Shown here one piece after another: positions 8,439 to 17,304 of a stretch of 64,000 bases of DNA. A program made the position numbers and the translations under genes. The first letter of the stretch is position 1, and each line of letters starts with the position of its first letter. The stretch is from SG8-40 sp963792855 (GTDB taxonomy: Bacteria > Pseudomonadota > Gammaproteobacteria > Burkholderiales > Eutrophovitaceae): the NCBI GenBank assembly GCA_963792855.1, contig CAWBXZ010000005.1, positions 124,001 to 188,000 on the forward strand, written 5' to 3'. The notes beneath the pieces are model-generated. The model made no database searches. It was not told the DNA's origin and saw only the letters and a program-made list of their open reading frames with translations.

Positions 8439-9866
8439 CTAGATGGCTTTGCGCAAGTTGACCGGCAGTATCTGCAGCGACTCGCGGTACTTTGCGATGG
8501 TGCGGCGTGCGACCACGATTCCCTGTTTGCCCAGGATCTCGGAAATCTGGCTGTCCGACAGCGGGCTGCGCGGGTCTTCCTCTGCCACCAGTTGCTTGAT
8601 CAGCGCGCGGATGGCGGTGGCCGAACAGGCGCCGCCCGTCTCCGTCGTGACGTGGCTGCCAAAGAAGTACTTGAGTTCGAAAATGCCGCGCGGGGTGAAC
8701 ATGAATTTCTGCGTCGTGACCCTGGAGACGGTCGATTCATGCAAGGTCAGCGTTTCGGCGATCTCCCGCAGAACGAGGGGCCGCATAGCCACTTCGCCGT
8801 GCTCGAAAAAGTGCCGTTGGCGGTCGATAATCGCCTGCGAAACCCGCAGAATCGTATCGAAACGCTGCTGCACGTTCTTGATCAGCCATTTGGCTTCCTG
8901 CAACTGTCCCGAGAGCTGCTGGAGGCTGGCGTCGCGGTTGCGATGAAGGATATCGGCGTACATGCGATTGACTCGCAGCTTTGGCATCGCGTCGGGGTTG
9001 AGCGACGCGACCCACATCCCCTTTACTTTCTTGACGATTACGTCGGCCACGACGTATCTGGCTTCGCTGCCCGTGTAATTGGCCGCGGGCCGCGGATTAA
9101 GGTGTGTGATCAGGCTCTGGATACTTCGCAGCGTGTCGTCGTCGCAGCGCAAGATCTTTTTGAGCTTCGTGTAGTCCCGCAGCGCCAGTGTGTCGAGGTT
9201 CTCGCGCACCACTTGCAGAGCTTGCGCCCGGTACGGCGTGTCTTCTGGCAAAGCTTCAATCTGCAAGGCAAGGCATTCGCCGATGTTGCGCGCGCCAACC
9301 CCCGCTGGTTCCAGGCTCTGCAGGTATTTCAACGCGATGCCCAGATCTTCGCTGTCAATTTCCAGCTCTTCGGGTAACAACTCGGCGAGTTCGCCCAGGT
9401 CGTCCTGTATGAAGCCGTCGTCGTTGAGATTGTCGACCAGGTAGGCGACAAGCTGGGTGTCGCGTCTGGAAAGCGGCATCAACGACAGTTGCCCCAGCAA
9501 GTGCTCGCGCAGCGTGGCGCTGCCTGCCGCCAGCGGCGGTTCCGAATCGTCGTCGTCTGACTCCGGATTGCCGTAGGAGGTGTATCCCTCTTCACCGCTC
9601 CAGTCCGACTGCGACGGACTCTCCTGGGTGCTTGTTTCGGTGGAACTGGTCGCGGTGGTCGTTATGGCTGCTTCCTGTCCAGGAGCAGCCGGCGGTGCCG
9701 GGGACTCCTCGTCTTCTTCGCGTTCGAGCAGTGGATTTTCCTGCAGGAAGCGTTCGATTTCCTGATTTAACTCAAGCGTCGAGAGCTGCAAGAGCCGGAT
9801 CGACTGCTGCAGCTGGGGCGTCAGCGTGAGATGCTGAGACAGCTTGAGTTGTAATGAGTGTTTCAT
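8439..9866 (-). CDS. rpoN: RNA polymerase sigma-54 factor
   Basis: The 475-residue RpoN has its three regions. The N-terminal activator-interacting Gln-rich segment is SLQLKLSQHLTLTPQLQQSI. An acidic linker follows at about residues 50-115. The core-binding domain leads to the C-terminal DNA-binding part with the HTH FTPRGIFELKYFF and the RpoN box ARRTIAKYRE, which contacts the -24 element. It directs transcription at -24/-12 promoters with an AAA+ activator. Such an activator is encoded at 33467-34906 in the pilus cluster. The gene follows lptB, as is usual in this class. Confidence 0.97.
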   Translation of the reverse strand: MKHSLQLKLSQHLTLTPQLQQSIRLLQLSTLELNQEIERFLQENPLLEREEDEESPAPPAAPGQEAAITTTATSSTETSTQESPSQSDWSGEEGYTSYGNPESDDDDSEPPLAAGSATLREHLLGQLSLMPLSRRDTQLVAYLVDNLNDDGFIQDDLGELAELLPEELEIDSEDLGIALKYLQSLEPAGVGARNIGECLALQIEALPEDTPYRAQALQVVRENLDTLALRDYTKLKKILRCDDDTLRSIQSLITHLNPRPAANYTGSEARYVVADVIVKKVKGMWVASLNPDAMPKLRVNRMYADILHRNRDASLQQLSGQLQEAKWLIKNVQQRFDTILRVSQAIIDRQRHFFEHGEVAMRPLVLREIAETLTLHESTVSRVTTQKFMFTPRGIFELKYFFGSHVTTETGGACSATAIRALIKQLVAEEDPRSPLSDSQISEILGKQGIVVARRTIAKYRESLQILPVNLRKAI

Positions 9867-9912
9867 GTTGTGGCCGACACCGGGCTGTGATCGGTTGGGA
9901 GCGAGTTACGCA

Positions 9913-10644
9913 TTACAGGCGGAAATGCTCGCCCAGATAAACTTTTCTTACACTTTCATTATAAACGATTTCTTCCGGTTTTCCGCAGGCCAGAACGGAG
10001 CCGTCGTTGATAATGTAAGCGCGGTCGCAGATGCCCAGTGTTTCGCGAACATTGTGGTCGGTGATCAACACGCCGATGCCGCGTTCCTTGAGGAAACGGA
10101 TGATTTTCTGGATGTCGAGCACGGCAATCGGGTCCACGCCGGCAAATGGTTCGTCGAGCAGTATGAACTGCGGATCGGTCGCCAGCGCGCGGGCGATTTC
10201 GACCCGCCGGCGCTCGCCGCCGGACAAGCTGATCGCGGGACTGTTCTTGAGGTGGGCGATATGCAACTCTTGCAGCAGTTCGTTGAGCCGAGTCTTGCCT
10301 TCCTTGTTCTTGTCGAGTCCTCGCAACTCAAGAACGGCCTGGATATTTTCGGCGACGGTCAGCTTGCGAAAGATCGATGCTTCTTGCGGCAGATAGCTCA
10401 GCCCGAGGCGGGCTCGCCGGTGAATCGGCATGTGCGTCAAACTGCGCTCGTCAAGATAGAGCTCGCCGCCGTCCACTGCGACCAGCCCGACCATCATGTA
10501 AAAACAGGTGGTCTTGCCCGCGCCATTGGGGCCGAGCAGCCCGACAACTTCACCACTTTCCACGTCCAGCGACACATCCTTGACCACGGTGCGTGCTTTG
10601 TAACGTTTTTTCAGGCGGTCTGCGCGCAGTTTGCTCATCGGCAT
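9913..10644 (-). CDS. lptB: LPS export ABC transporter ATPase LptB
   Basis: LptB powers extraction of lipopolysaccharide from the inner membrane by the LptB2FGC complex. The 243-residue product shows Walker A GPNGAGKTTCFYM, the Q-loop region SYLPQEASIFRKLTV typical of LptB, ABC signature LSGGERRRVEIARAL and Walker B FILLDEPFAGVDP. ATG 10644 is used here; ATG 10638 (MSKLRADRL) is equally possible. The gene is 35 bp downstream of lptA and precedes rpoN. The permease genes lptF and lptG are not in the window. Confidence 0.96.
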   Translation of the reverse strand: MPMSKLRADRLKKRYKARTVVKDVSLDVESGEVVGLLGPNGAGKTTCFYMMVGLVAVDGGELYLDERSLTHMPIHRRARLGLSYLPQEASIFRKLTVAENIQAVLELRGLDKNKEGKTRLNELLQELHIAHLKNSPAISLSGGERRRVEIARALATDPQFILLDEPFAGVDPIAVLDIQKIIRFLKERGIGVLITDHNVRETLGICDRAYIINDGSVLACGKPEEIVYNESVRKVYLGEHFRL

Positions 10645-10679
10645 CTACGACGAGCGATGCGAAGAAGGGCGGTGTGGCG

Positions 10680-11303
10680 TCAACGATCGGAGCCTTTGTT
10701 GTTGCCATCGGGTGTTTGAGGATCCCCGGCATTGCTGTTTCGCGGCTGAATGATCGCGCGCACGCGCCCGCCCGAACTCCCGTCCGCGGCGGAGCCGGGT
10801 TCCTTGCCCATGACTTCGAAAAATTCGGTCAGGGCGCTGTAGGAAATGTAATTGCCCCGCACTTCGTCTCCGCCGCGTTTCAGCTTTGCATTGACGAATA
10901 GTTCCACTTTTTCTTCCTTGCCCTTGTATTCAAGCCGCTCGGCTTCGCCTTCGATGAAGTCCTCGAAGCCTTCGCGCTTTTGCCTGAAGTAGGCCGGACT
11001 GCCAAACGCAATGCCGGATTGAAAGCCGGTTTCATCCTGATCGACGATGATGCGATCGGCCTTGAGCATCAGCGTGCCCTGGGTCAGTACGACGTTGCCT
11101 TCGAAAACCGCTTCCTTCTTCTTGTCATCAATCTCCACCCGGTCCGCTTCTATATTGACAGGTTGATCGCGATCGGCCAGTTCCGCGTGCGCGACCATGG
11201 ACGCCGCGCCCAGCGTGATTGCGACAATCGCCAACCGCAACGGCGGTTGACGATTAATGCGTCCCACTCTCTTATTTAGCCGCTCTGGATCTCGGGGTTT
11301 CAT
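10680..11303 (-). CDS. lptA: LPS transport periplasmic protein LptA
   Basis: LptA forms the beta-jellyroll bridge carrying LPS across the periplasm. The product (207 residues from ATG 11303) starts with a basic segment, then a signal-peptide core (LAIVAITLGAASMVAHA), then the OstA-like domain DRDQPVNIEADRVEIDD and VFEGNVVLTQGTLMLKADR. The C-terminus is low-complexity (Gly, Asp, Asn). The frame is open to 11354, but ATG 11303 avoids a longer leader and overlaps lptC by 32 bp. The predicted leader is longer than usual, so cleavage position is uncertain. Confidence 0.92.
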   Translation of the reverse strand: MKPRDPERLNKRVGRINRQPPLRLAIVAITLGAASMVAHAELADRDQPVNIEADRVEIDDKKKEAVFEGNVVLTQGTLMLKADRIIVDQDETGFQSGIAFGSPAYFRQKREGFEDFIEGEAERLEYKGKEEKVELFVNAKLKRGGDEVRGNYISYSALTEFFEVMGKEPGSAADGSSGGRVRAIIQPRNSNAGDPQTPDGNNKGSDR

Positions 11304-11862
11304 AGTGCGCCTGAACCGTTGATAACAGCCGCAGTTTGCCAGCCATGTTGTCAAATTCCAAGCCGACCGAGCGTGCTGTGGAATTTCCTTCCGTCATCGT
11401 TACGGGTTGGTCTGTCTTCGCAATTTCCTTTTCGGGAATCACATGCAGGTAATTCGTGGCCAGTCCCAGCGCCGGGTTGGATGCGAAAGCCGGGCGCGCA
11501 ACGGTGACGTTGCCGTGGAAATAGACGTTCTCGCCGCCGCCCTCTACCTCTGCAGTATCGGCACTGACGGTGAGCGGAGCCCGTTCGTAATCGTGATAGA
11601 GCAAACGCGGTGAATCGAGTTTGGATCCGCGCTCGTCCGGGTAGTGGGTAAGCCTTGCTCCGCTGAGTTCGTAACGCCGCGAGCCATCGGGATTCATGCG
11701 GACCGCCATGAAGCCCTCGATATAGAACTCCGGGTCATTCTGGCTGGCTCCGCCAAACTGCGTGATCGGTGCGCGCACTCGCGCATCAAGCCACCAGGTA
11801 AGGATAACGAGCAACAGAAGAAGAATGGCCGGAGACCAGGCAATGAGCCGATCCTTGAGCAT
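11272..11862 (-). CDS. lptC: LPS export protein LptC
   Basis: LptC is the bitopic inner-membrane protein that passes LPS from LptB2FG to LptA. The 196-residue product has one N-terminal membrane helix (AWSPAILLLLLVILTWWLDA) and a periplasmic jellyroll. ATG 11862 is preferred because it shares one base with the kdsC stop (TGATG), indicating coupled translation; the frame itself is open to 11922. The C-terminal VQAHYE segment is typical of the family. Its 3' end overlaps lptA. Confidence 0.92.
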   Translation of the reverse strand: MLKDRLIAWSPAILLLLLVILTWWLDARVRAPITQFGGASQNDPEFYIEGFMAVRMNPDGSRRYELSGARLTHYPDERGSKLDSPRLLYHDYERAPLTVSADTAEVEGGGENVYFHGNVTVARPAFASNPALGLATNYLHVIPEKEIAKTDQPVTMTEGNSTARSVGLEFDNMAGKLRLLSTVQAHYETPRSRAAK

Positions 11863-12386
11863 CAAAGATAGCCCTGCATGCGTGTGTCCCAGTTTCCCTG
11901 TGCCTGCATGAGCAGTTCGCATGCTTCGCGTACCGCCCCCTTGCCGCCTCCGGCATGCGTGATGAAATGAGCCTGTTCACGGATTTGTGCAACGGCTTCG
12001 GGTGGGCAAAACGCCAGACCGCATCGTCGCAGCACCGGTAGATCCGGTAGATCATCACCCATGTAAAAGACCTCGGTGTCGTCCAGACCGAGCGCTTCGC
12101 GCAGGCCCGTATAAGCCCGAAGTTTGTCATCGGCGCCGGTGATGCAATGATCAATAGCGAGCTCGGCAACCCTTGCCTCGACAGCCGCGGACGCGCGGCC
12201 GGTAATGATACCGGTCGCAACGCCGCTGTCGCGCAGCAGCTTCAGGCCAAGGCCATCGAGAATATTGAAAGCCTTGAACGACTCTCCGCTTGCACCGATG
12301 AAGAGCGTGCCATCGGTCATCACGCCGTCGACGTCAAAGAGCGCCAGCCGGACCCGCTGAGCACGCCGCGTTACCTCGGGTGTCAT
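11862..12386 (-). CDS. kdsC: 3-deoxy-D-manno-octulosonate 8-phosphate phosphatase KdsC
   Basis: KdsC removes phosphate from Kdo-8-phosphate in Kdo synthesis for the LPS core. The 174-residue, capless HAD phosphatase has motif I LFDVDGVMTDG with both catalytic Asp, motif II TGRAS, and motif III/IV YMGDDLPDLPVL. The gene overlaps kdsD by 4 bp (ATGA) and lptC by one base, so the block is a tightly coupled operon supplying and exporting LPS. Confidence 0.96.
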   Translation of the reverse strand: MTPEVTRRAQRVRLALFDVDGVMTDGTLFIGASGESFKAFNILDGLGLKLLRDSGVATGIITGRASAAVEARVAELAIDHCITGADDKLRAYTGLREALGLDDTEVFYMGDDLPDLPVLRRCGLAFCPPEAVAQIREQAHFITHAGGGKGAVREACELLMQAQGNWDTRMQGYL

Positions 12387-13369
12387 ATGACTTTGGCCTG
12401 CATCAAGTCATGCGTGTTGAGGGCGCCGACGAGTTTGTCATGGTCATCCACGACCAGAATCTGGTTGATCTTTCGATCTTCCATGATCTTTACCGCTTCG
12501 ACCGCGAGTTTCGTCGATTCGATAGTCCGGGGTGACTTTGTCATCGCATCCGATACGTTGATCGAACGCAGATCAGCGCCGCTCTCGATTAGCCGGCGCA
12601 GATCGCCGTCGGTGAATATGCCCACAACCACATCATCGCGCACGATGGCCGTCATGCCCATGCCCTTGCGGGATATCTCCAGAACGGCTTCGTTCAACAT
12701 GGCTGTGACGGGCACTTTCGGTACGGCGTCACCGCTTCGCATGACGTCGCTGACATGCGTGAGGAGCTGGCGCCCCAGCCGCCCGCCCGGGTGGGACCGC
12801 GCAAAATCCTTCTCACTGAAACCGCGCGCCGCGAGCAGCGCGACCGCAAGCGCATCTCCCAGGGCCAGCGCCGCGGTGGTGCTCGCCGTCGGCGCGAGTC
12901 CTAGCGGGCAGGCCTCCTCGGATACGCTTGCGTCCAGATGCACGTCGGAATCCATTGCCAGTGAAGATTGTGGGTTGCCGGTAATTCCGATCAGTTTCGC
13001 TCCCTCCCGCTTGATGATCGGGACTATGACAAGCAGTTCGCCACTTTCCCCCGAGTTCGACAACGCAATGAGAACATCTTCGCGCGTAATCATTCCCAGG
13101 TCGCCGTGGCTCGCTTCGGCCGGATGAACGAAAAAAGCCGGCGTGCCGGTGCTTGCCATTGTAGAGGCGAGTTTGCGGGCGACATGCCCTGACTTGCCAA
13201 TGCCGCTAACGACAATGCGCCCGCGGCATTCCAGGATGATTCGCAGTGCTTCGGTGAACGATTTGTCCAGCCGGTGGGCCAATTGCTGAACGGCACGCGC
13301 CTCGATGTCGAGGACTCGTTTCGCAAGGCTGATCGCCTCGTCGGGTGACAATTTTCCTATACGGCTCAT
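12383..13369 (-). CDS. kdsD: D-arabinose-5-phosphate isomerase (KdsD/KpsF/GutQ)
   Basis: The enzyme converts ribulose-5-phosphate to arabinose-5-phosphate, the first committed precursor of Kdo. The 328-residue product has an N-terminal SIS sugar-isomerase domain (VVSGIGKSGHVARKLAST; PAEASHGDLGMI) and two C-terminal CBS domains (about residues 205-328, including VVGIFTDGDLRRL). It is the first gene of the minus-strand Kdo/LPS-export block, divergent from the antiporter at 13510. The promoter region is the 140 bp between them. Confidence 0.95.
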   Translation of the reverse strand: MSRIGKLSPDEAISLAKRVLDIEARAVQQLAHRLDKSFTEALRIILECRGRIVVSGIGKSGHVARKLASTMASTGTPAFFVHPAEASHGDLGMITREDVLIALSNSGESGELLVIVPIIKREGAKLIGITGNPQSSLAMDSDVHLDASVSEEACPLGLAPTASTTAALALGDALAVALLAARGFSEKDFARSHPGGRLGRQLLTHVSDVMRSGDAVPKVPVTAMLNEAVLEISRKGMGMTAIVRDDVVVGIFTDGDLRRLIESGADLRSINVSDAMTKSPRTIESTKLAVEAVKIMEDRKINQILVVDDHDKLVGALNTHDLMQAKVI

Positions 13370-13509
13370 CGGCGCGAAGTATAACGCAGCGGCACCCGTT
13401 CAAGCTTCCCTTTTCCGGCCACGGTGGCAAGGTTCGATGTACGGATATCGGCTGTGCCGATACACTTGAGCACCTGACATGCCATTGGGTGTTAATCGGT
13501 CTGTATCTC

Positions 13510-15480
13510 ATGCACGGTACGCTTGAACTGGTCCTCATTCTGTTGCTTGCGGCGGTTGCCGTCGTTGCCGTGTTTCGTTTGCTCGCGTTGCCGGCGCTGC
13601 TGGGTTACCTGCTGGTCGGCATCCTGATCGGACCGAATGCGCTTGGGCTGGTCAGCGATAGTGCGGAAACCCGCTACCTCGCCGAATTCGGAGTCGTCTT
13701 CCTGATGTTCAGTATCGGGCTCGAGTTCAGTTTGCCGAAATTGATGACGATGCGCCGACTGGTGTTCGGGTTGGGCGCGGCGCAAGTCGGCGTGACGCTC
13801 GCCCTGATTACGTTCGCGGGCATGGCAACCGGTGCCGATTGGCGCACCGGACTGGTCCTGGGTGGTGTCTTCGCAATGTCGTCGACGGCCATTCTGGCGA
13901 AAATGCTCACCGAACGCCGGGAACTGAACTCGCCCCATGGGCGGCAGATCGTCGGCATCCTGCTGTTCCAGGATCTGGCAGTGGTGCCGCTGCTTATCGT
14001 CATTCCGGCGCTTGCGAAGGGCGCGGAAACGGTCCTGCTTGCGTTCGGTCTGGCCCTCGCCAAGGCGGCGCTGGTACTGGTGGTGCTGCTCTATTTTGGC
14101 CAGCGCCTGATGCGGCCTTGGTTTACTTTGGTGGCACGACAGAAATCGTCCGAGTTGTTTGCGCTGAACGTGCTGCTGATAACGCTCGGGCTGGCCTGGG
14201 TGACGGAACTGGCGGGGCTGTCATTGGCGCTGGGGGCGTTCCTTGCAGGCATGCTGATTTCGGAGACGGAATACCGCTACCAGGTCGAGCAGGACATCAA
14301 GCCGTTCCGCGACGTGTTGCTGGGGCTGTTTTTCGTCACGGTAGGCATGCTCCTCGATCCACTCGTGGTGTTCGACTACTGGTACTGGATCGCCATTCTG
14401 CTGCCGCTGGTCCTGGTCGGAAAGACCGTAATCATCGTTGGTCTCGGCCGTTTGTTCGGTACGGAACCATCCGTTTCGCTGCGCTCCGCCCTGGCCCTGG
14501 CGGGCGCGGGCGAATTTGGCCTGGTGTTGCTTGCCCAGGCGGCAAACCTCAGTGTGATCGACGATGTGCGCATGCAGATCGCTCTGGCGACGCTGATCTT
14601 GTCCATGCTGATCTCGCCGTTCATTATCGAGTACAGCGAGCGCATGGTGCGCCGTTTGAGTGCCGCCGAATGGATGAATCGGGCGATGACCTTGCACAAC
14701 ATCGCGGTGCAGAGCATGGGCGCCGAGCAGCACGTAATTGTCTGCGGATACGGGCGAAGCGGACAGAATCTGGCGTGGTTTTTCGAGCGCGAAGGCGTTG
14801 GGTTCATCGCACTGGATTTCGATCCGCAGCGCGTGCGCGAGGCGGCCGCTGCGGGGGAGAGCGTGGTCTTTGGCGATGCTGCCAGGCGAGAGGTTCTGAT
14901 AGCGGCGGGACTGCTGCGGGCAAATGCGCTGGTCGTGTCCTATGCCGATACGGCATCGGCATTACGCATTCTCAGCCTGGTGCAGGAACTGCGGCCGGGG
15001 TTGCCGGTGATCGTACGCACCCTGGACGATAGTGATATCGACCGGCTCAAACAGGCGGGCGCCGCCGAGGTCGTCGCCGAAATACTGGAGGGCAGCCTGA
15101 TGGTTGCCATGCACGCACTGATGTTGCTGGGGGTGCCGTTCAACCGGGTGTTACAGCGTATTCGCGAGACGCGGGAACAGCGATACGGCTTGTTTCGGGG
15201 TTTCTATCATGGCGTCACGGACGAGGAAGAAGGTGCGACTGACCATATGCAGGTCAGACTGCATTCCGTGCTGATTGTCAACGGCGCGGCTGCAATAGGA
15301 AAAACACTGCGTGAACTCGATCTGGGCCGCTTCGACGTCGAGGTGACTGCAATACGCCAGCGCAACATACGCAACCAGTCACCTGACCCCGAAACGCGCT
15401 TGCAGGAAGGCGACGTGATTGTGCTGCGCGGCGTGCGCGAATCGATGGAACTGGCCGAGATGTACTTGTTGAAAGGCTAG
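13510..15480 (+). CDS. CPA2-family (KefB/YbaL-like) cation:proton antiporter
   Basis: The 656-residue product has an N-terminal exchanger domain of about 12 membrane helices (residues 1-390, with the family segment GVFAMSSTAILAKML). A cytoplasmic TrkA-N/RCK nucleotide-binding domain starts near residue 407 (HVIVCGYGRSGQNLA), and a TrkA-C domain starts near residue 577. This architecture is that of KefB/KefC and YbaL, K+ or Na+/H+ exchangers gated by cytoplasmic ligands. Ion and ligand cannot be told from sequence. ATG 13510 starts directly at the first helix; the frame is open further upstream into the kdsD promoter region without a membrane feature. Confidence 0.93.
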   Translation: MHGTLELVLILLLAAVAVVAVFRLLALPALLGYLLVGILIGPNALGLVSDSAETRYLAEFGVVFLMFSIGLEFSLPKLMTMRRLVFGLGAAQVGVTLALITFAGMATGADWRTGLVLGGVFAMSSTAILAKMLTERRELNSPHGRQIVGILLFQDLAVVPLLIVIPALAKGAETVLLAFGLALAKAALVLVVLLYFGQRLMRPWFTLVARQKSSELFALNVLLITLGLAWVTELAGLSLALGAFLAGMLISETEYRYQVEQDIKPFRDVLLGLFFVTVGMLLDPLVVFDYWYWIAILLPLVLVGKTVIIVGLGRLFGTEPSVSLRSALALAGAGEFGLVLLAQAANLSVIDDVRMQIALATLILSMLISPFIIEYSERMVRRLSAAEWMNRAMTLHNIAVQSMGAEQHVIVCGYGRSGQNLAWFFEREGVGFIALDFDPQRVREAAAAGESVVFGDAARREVLIAAGLLRANALVVSYADTASALRILSLVQELRPGLPVIVRTLDDSDIDRLKQAGAAEVVAEILEGSLMVAMHALMLLGVPFNRVLQRIRETREQRYGLFRGFYHGVTDEEEGATDHMQVRLHSVLIVNGAAAIGKTLRELDLGRFDVEVTAIRQRNIRNQSPDPETRLQEGDVIVLRGVRESMELAEMYLLKG

Positions 15481-15487
15481 AACAACA

Positions 15488-15507
15488 GAGCCCGCCAAGG
15501 CGGGCTC
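15488..15507 (+). terminator. Hairpin after the antiporter gene
   Basis: A perfect inverted repeat GAGCCCGCC/GGCGGGCTC with a two-base AA centre lies seven bases after the antiporter stop. No T tract follows on the plus strand. On the minus strand it is followed by a short TGTTGTT run. It is a strong GC stem and a probable bidirectional transcript end. Confidence 0.6.
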
Positions 15508-15543
15508 CGGTACAGCGGTTGGCGGGATCGCGGTGCCCCGCGA

Positions 15544-15577
15544 GGCGACGGCGGCATATATGGCCGTCGCCATTTTC
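15544..15577. terminator. Second convergent hairpin between antiporter and prepilin genes
   Basis: The stem GGCGACGGC (15544-15552) pairs with GCCGTCGCC (15563-15571) around a ten-base loop and is followed on the plus strand by ATTTTCT. It lies just after the prepilin stop, read on the minus strand, so it could terminate either gene. Confidence 0.6.
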
Positions 15578-15589
15578 TGTCAGCGTCAG

Positions 15590-16297
15590 TCAGAGCAGGC
15601 TTGCGCCACCGCAGTTGGTACTGCCGTTGATGGTATTCCATACGCCTGCCGCCGTAGTGGCGCTGGTGCATGCCGGAGCGGCGGCTGCGCCGTCGGTCGG
15701 AGCCGCTGCCGCGTTGCCCTGATAGCGCGAGAACTGGAAGCCGCCGGTGTTCGGCGTGCCGTCGTCGATCTTGCGGTCCATCTCGGAAATCAACTCTACC
15801 GGAACCTGCGCGCCGGTCTTGACGTTGTGTCGCGGGGCTGCTGGTGCAGCGGCCGTGCCGGCGCCATAGATGCCGTCATACACGACTTCCAGATAGATGC
15901 CGTATGGATTAACCGGCGTGGTGGTCGGGCTGTCGGCCGCGGCACAGGTATAGGTGCCGGTAATGAAACCGGCCTTGGACAGGTGTTCCCAGGCCAGTCT
16001 GGCTTCGTCGCCGGTCTCGATGCGACCGTTGCCGTTTCCGATGCCAGCATTACACGCAGCCGTCGAGATGTTGGCGATGTTTCCCACGGCGCCGGTGTAA
16101 TCACCCGGGAACGCGCGGAACCGGTCCTGGAAGCCGAAGAAGGCGGCCTTGACCCCGTCCTGCTGCGAAATGAGATTGCGCACCCGCGCGCTGGTAATCA
16201 ATTCCTGCCCCTTGAGCACGCCACCGAGCAGCAGGCCAATGATGACCAGCACGATGGCGATTTCGATCAATGTAAATCCGCTCTGTTGTTGCCGCAT
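15590..16297 (-). CDS. Prepilin (type IV pilin-like protein), candidate major subunit of the MSHA-like fibre
   Basis: The 235-residue precursor has a classical class III signal: a short leader MRQQQSG, then FTLIEIAIVLVIIGLLLGGV with Glu at mature position 5, the site for prepilin peptidase cleavage and N-methylation. The C-terminal globular domain is Ala/Gly/Thr-rich, has several cysteines and ends in CGGASLL. ATG 16297 is chosen because AGGAG precedes it. The region RFRAFPGDYTGAVGN is common in large pseudopilins. The gene stands alone at one end of the pilus cluster, with its own upstream region and an imperfect sigma-54-like promoter. Whether it is the main fibre subunit is inference from position and isolation. 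Confidence 0.88.
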   Translation of the reverse strand: MRQQQSGFTLIEIAIVLVIIGLLLGGVLKGQELITSARVRNLISQQDGVKAAFFGFQDRFRAFPGDYTGAVGNIANISTAACNAGIGNGNGRIETGDEARLAWEHLSKAGFITGTYTCAAADSPTTTPVNPYGIYLEVVYDGIYGAGTAAAPAAPRHNVKTGAQVPVELISEMDRKIDDGTPNTGGFQFSRYQGNAAAAPTDGAAAAPACTSATTAAGVWNTINGSTNCGGASLL

Positions 16298-16317
16298 TGT
16301 TGTCTCCTGGCGTGTTG

Positions 16318-16335
16318 TGCCGAATACCCGTGCCA
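16318..16335 (-). promoter_or_regulatory. Candidate -24/-12 (sigma-54) promoter of the prepilin gene
   Basis: Read on the minus strand, the site is TGGCACGGGTATTCGGCA, about 20-38 bases before the prepilin ATG. The -24 half TGGCACG matches the sigma-54 consensus fully. The -12 half reads TTCG/GGCA instead of TTGCA, so spacing or sequence is off by one position. The context supports it: the cluster encodes a sigma-54 activator and rpoN is nearby. Confidence 0.4.
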
Positions 16336-16554
16336 GTTCCATGCCACCAGCGGCATGCTGTCGACAGCGTGCCGGGCGATCGCGGGTTGCTGCAGTGGTT
16401 TCGTTGTGGTGGTGGTGACTTGTTGTCAGAAGCAGGTTAAATATATTTAATTACAACAGGTTACTCAAAAAAAGACCGTATGCCGAACGGGCCGGATGAT
16501 GACACCTAGGTGTGGCCGCCATTTGATGAAAACCCTGGTTCGATACACGCGGTG

Positions 16555-17283
16555 TCATGGTTTCGACGTCGATGACGAAATTTCGGCAGACTCGATTGCC
16601 TCGAGACGCTCCATCAGAAAGCGCGCTTCGTGTTCGTCGGTGATCGTCCCGCTACTCAATAGGCCACCCAGCAAGATCTTTGCCGCTTCGCGTTCGCCGA
16701 GGTCCTCGAGAAGAAAGATACGCATTTGCCTTGCCCACGACGGCACCGCGGGGTCGTTCGCTTCGGTGGCAATGGCATTTGCATAGGTGAGGGCAAGCCG
16801 GGAATCGTCGAGCCTGTGTTTGGCAACGATCGAGGCGTGAGCCAGCCAGCGCCAGCGTTGCACCGGTTCTTGCTGGAATTTCCGGTATACGAAGTCGAGC
16901 ATCTGGCGTTGTTTCGCCTTGTCCGGCACCTGCGAATAGACCTGCGATGCCAGCAGCAACGGGTAGTTGCTTGCAGGGTCCAACGCCAAGACTGCGTCGA
17001 GCCAATTGACGAGATTTCGATAGTCGAGTCGGTCGAACGGGACACTGATGCCCGGTTGCGTGTCAAAAGCCTGGAGGTAGAGCGTCAACAGCAGGGCGAG
17101 ACTCGCAGGCTCTCCGAGGGCAGCAAGGCGCAGCGATTTAACTGACGGAGGTGGCCCGAGTTGCGCAGCGATTGCCGCGGGTACCGGCTCGGTGGCGCGA
17201 AAAGCCAACTGAGCGATCAGGACTGCGGGCAACAGCCAGCGTAACCAGGTCGGGAGATTTCGAACGGCACGTTGTTTTGCCAT
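16555..17283 (-). CDS. Membrane-anchored helical-repeat protein of unknown function
   Basis: The 242-residue product starts with a basic N-terminus and a hydrophobic segment (WLRWLLPAVLIAQLAF), so it is probably anchored in, or secreted through, the inner membrane. The rest is all-alpha with TPR-like spacing: ASNYPLLLASQVYSQVPDKA, ALTYANAIATEAND, and WARQMRIFLLEDLGEREAA followed by LGGLLSSG. I do not recognise a named family. It lies 21 bp downstream of the ABC-2 permease and on the same strand, between that gene and the prepilin, so it is probably part of the exporter or pilus system. A scaffold or subunit-binding role is inference. Confidence 0.8.
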   Translation of the reverse strand: MAKQRAVRNLPTWLRWLLPAVLIAQLAFRATEPVPAAIAAQLGPPPSVKSLRLAALGEPASLALLLTLYLQAFDTQPGISVPFDRLDYRNLVNWLDAVLALDPASNYPLLLASQVYSQVPDKAKQRQMLDFVYRKFQQEPVQRWRWLAHASIVAKHRLDDSRLALTYANAIATEANDPAVPSWARQMRIFLLEDLGEREAAKILLGGLLSSGTITDEHEARFLMERLEAIESAEISSSTSKP

Positions 17284-17304
17284 CGGATTGCAGGCCCGGC
17301 GCAG

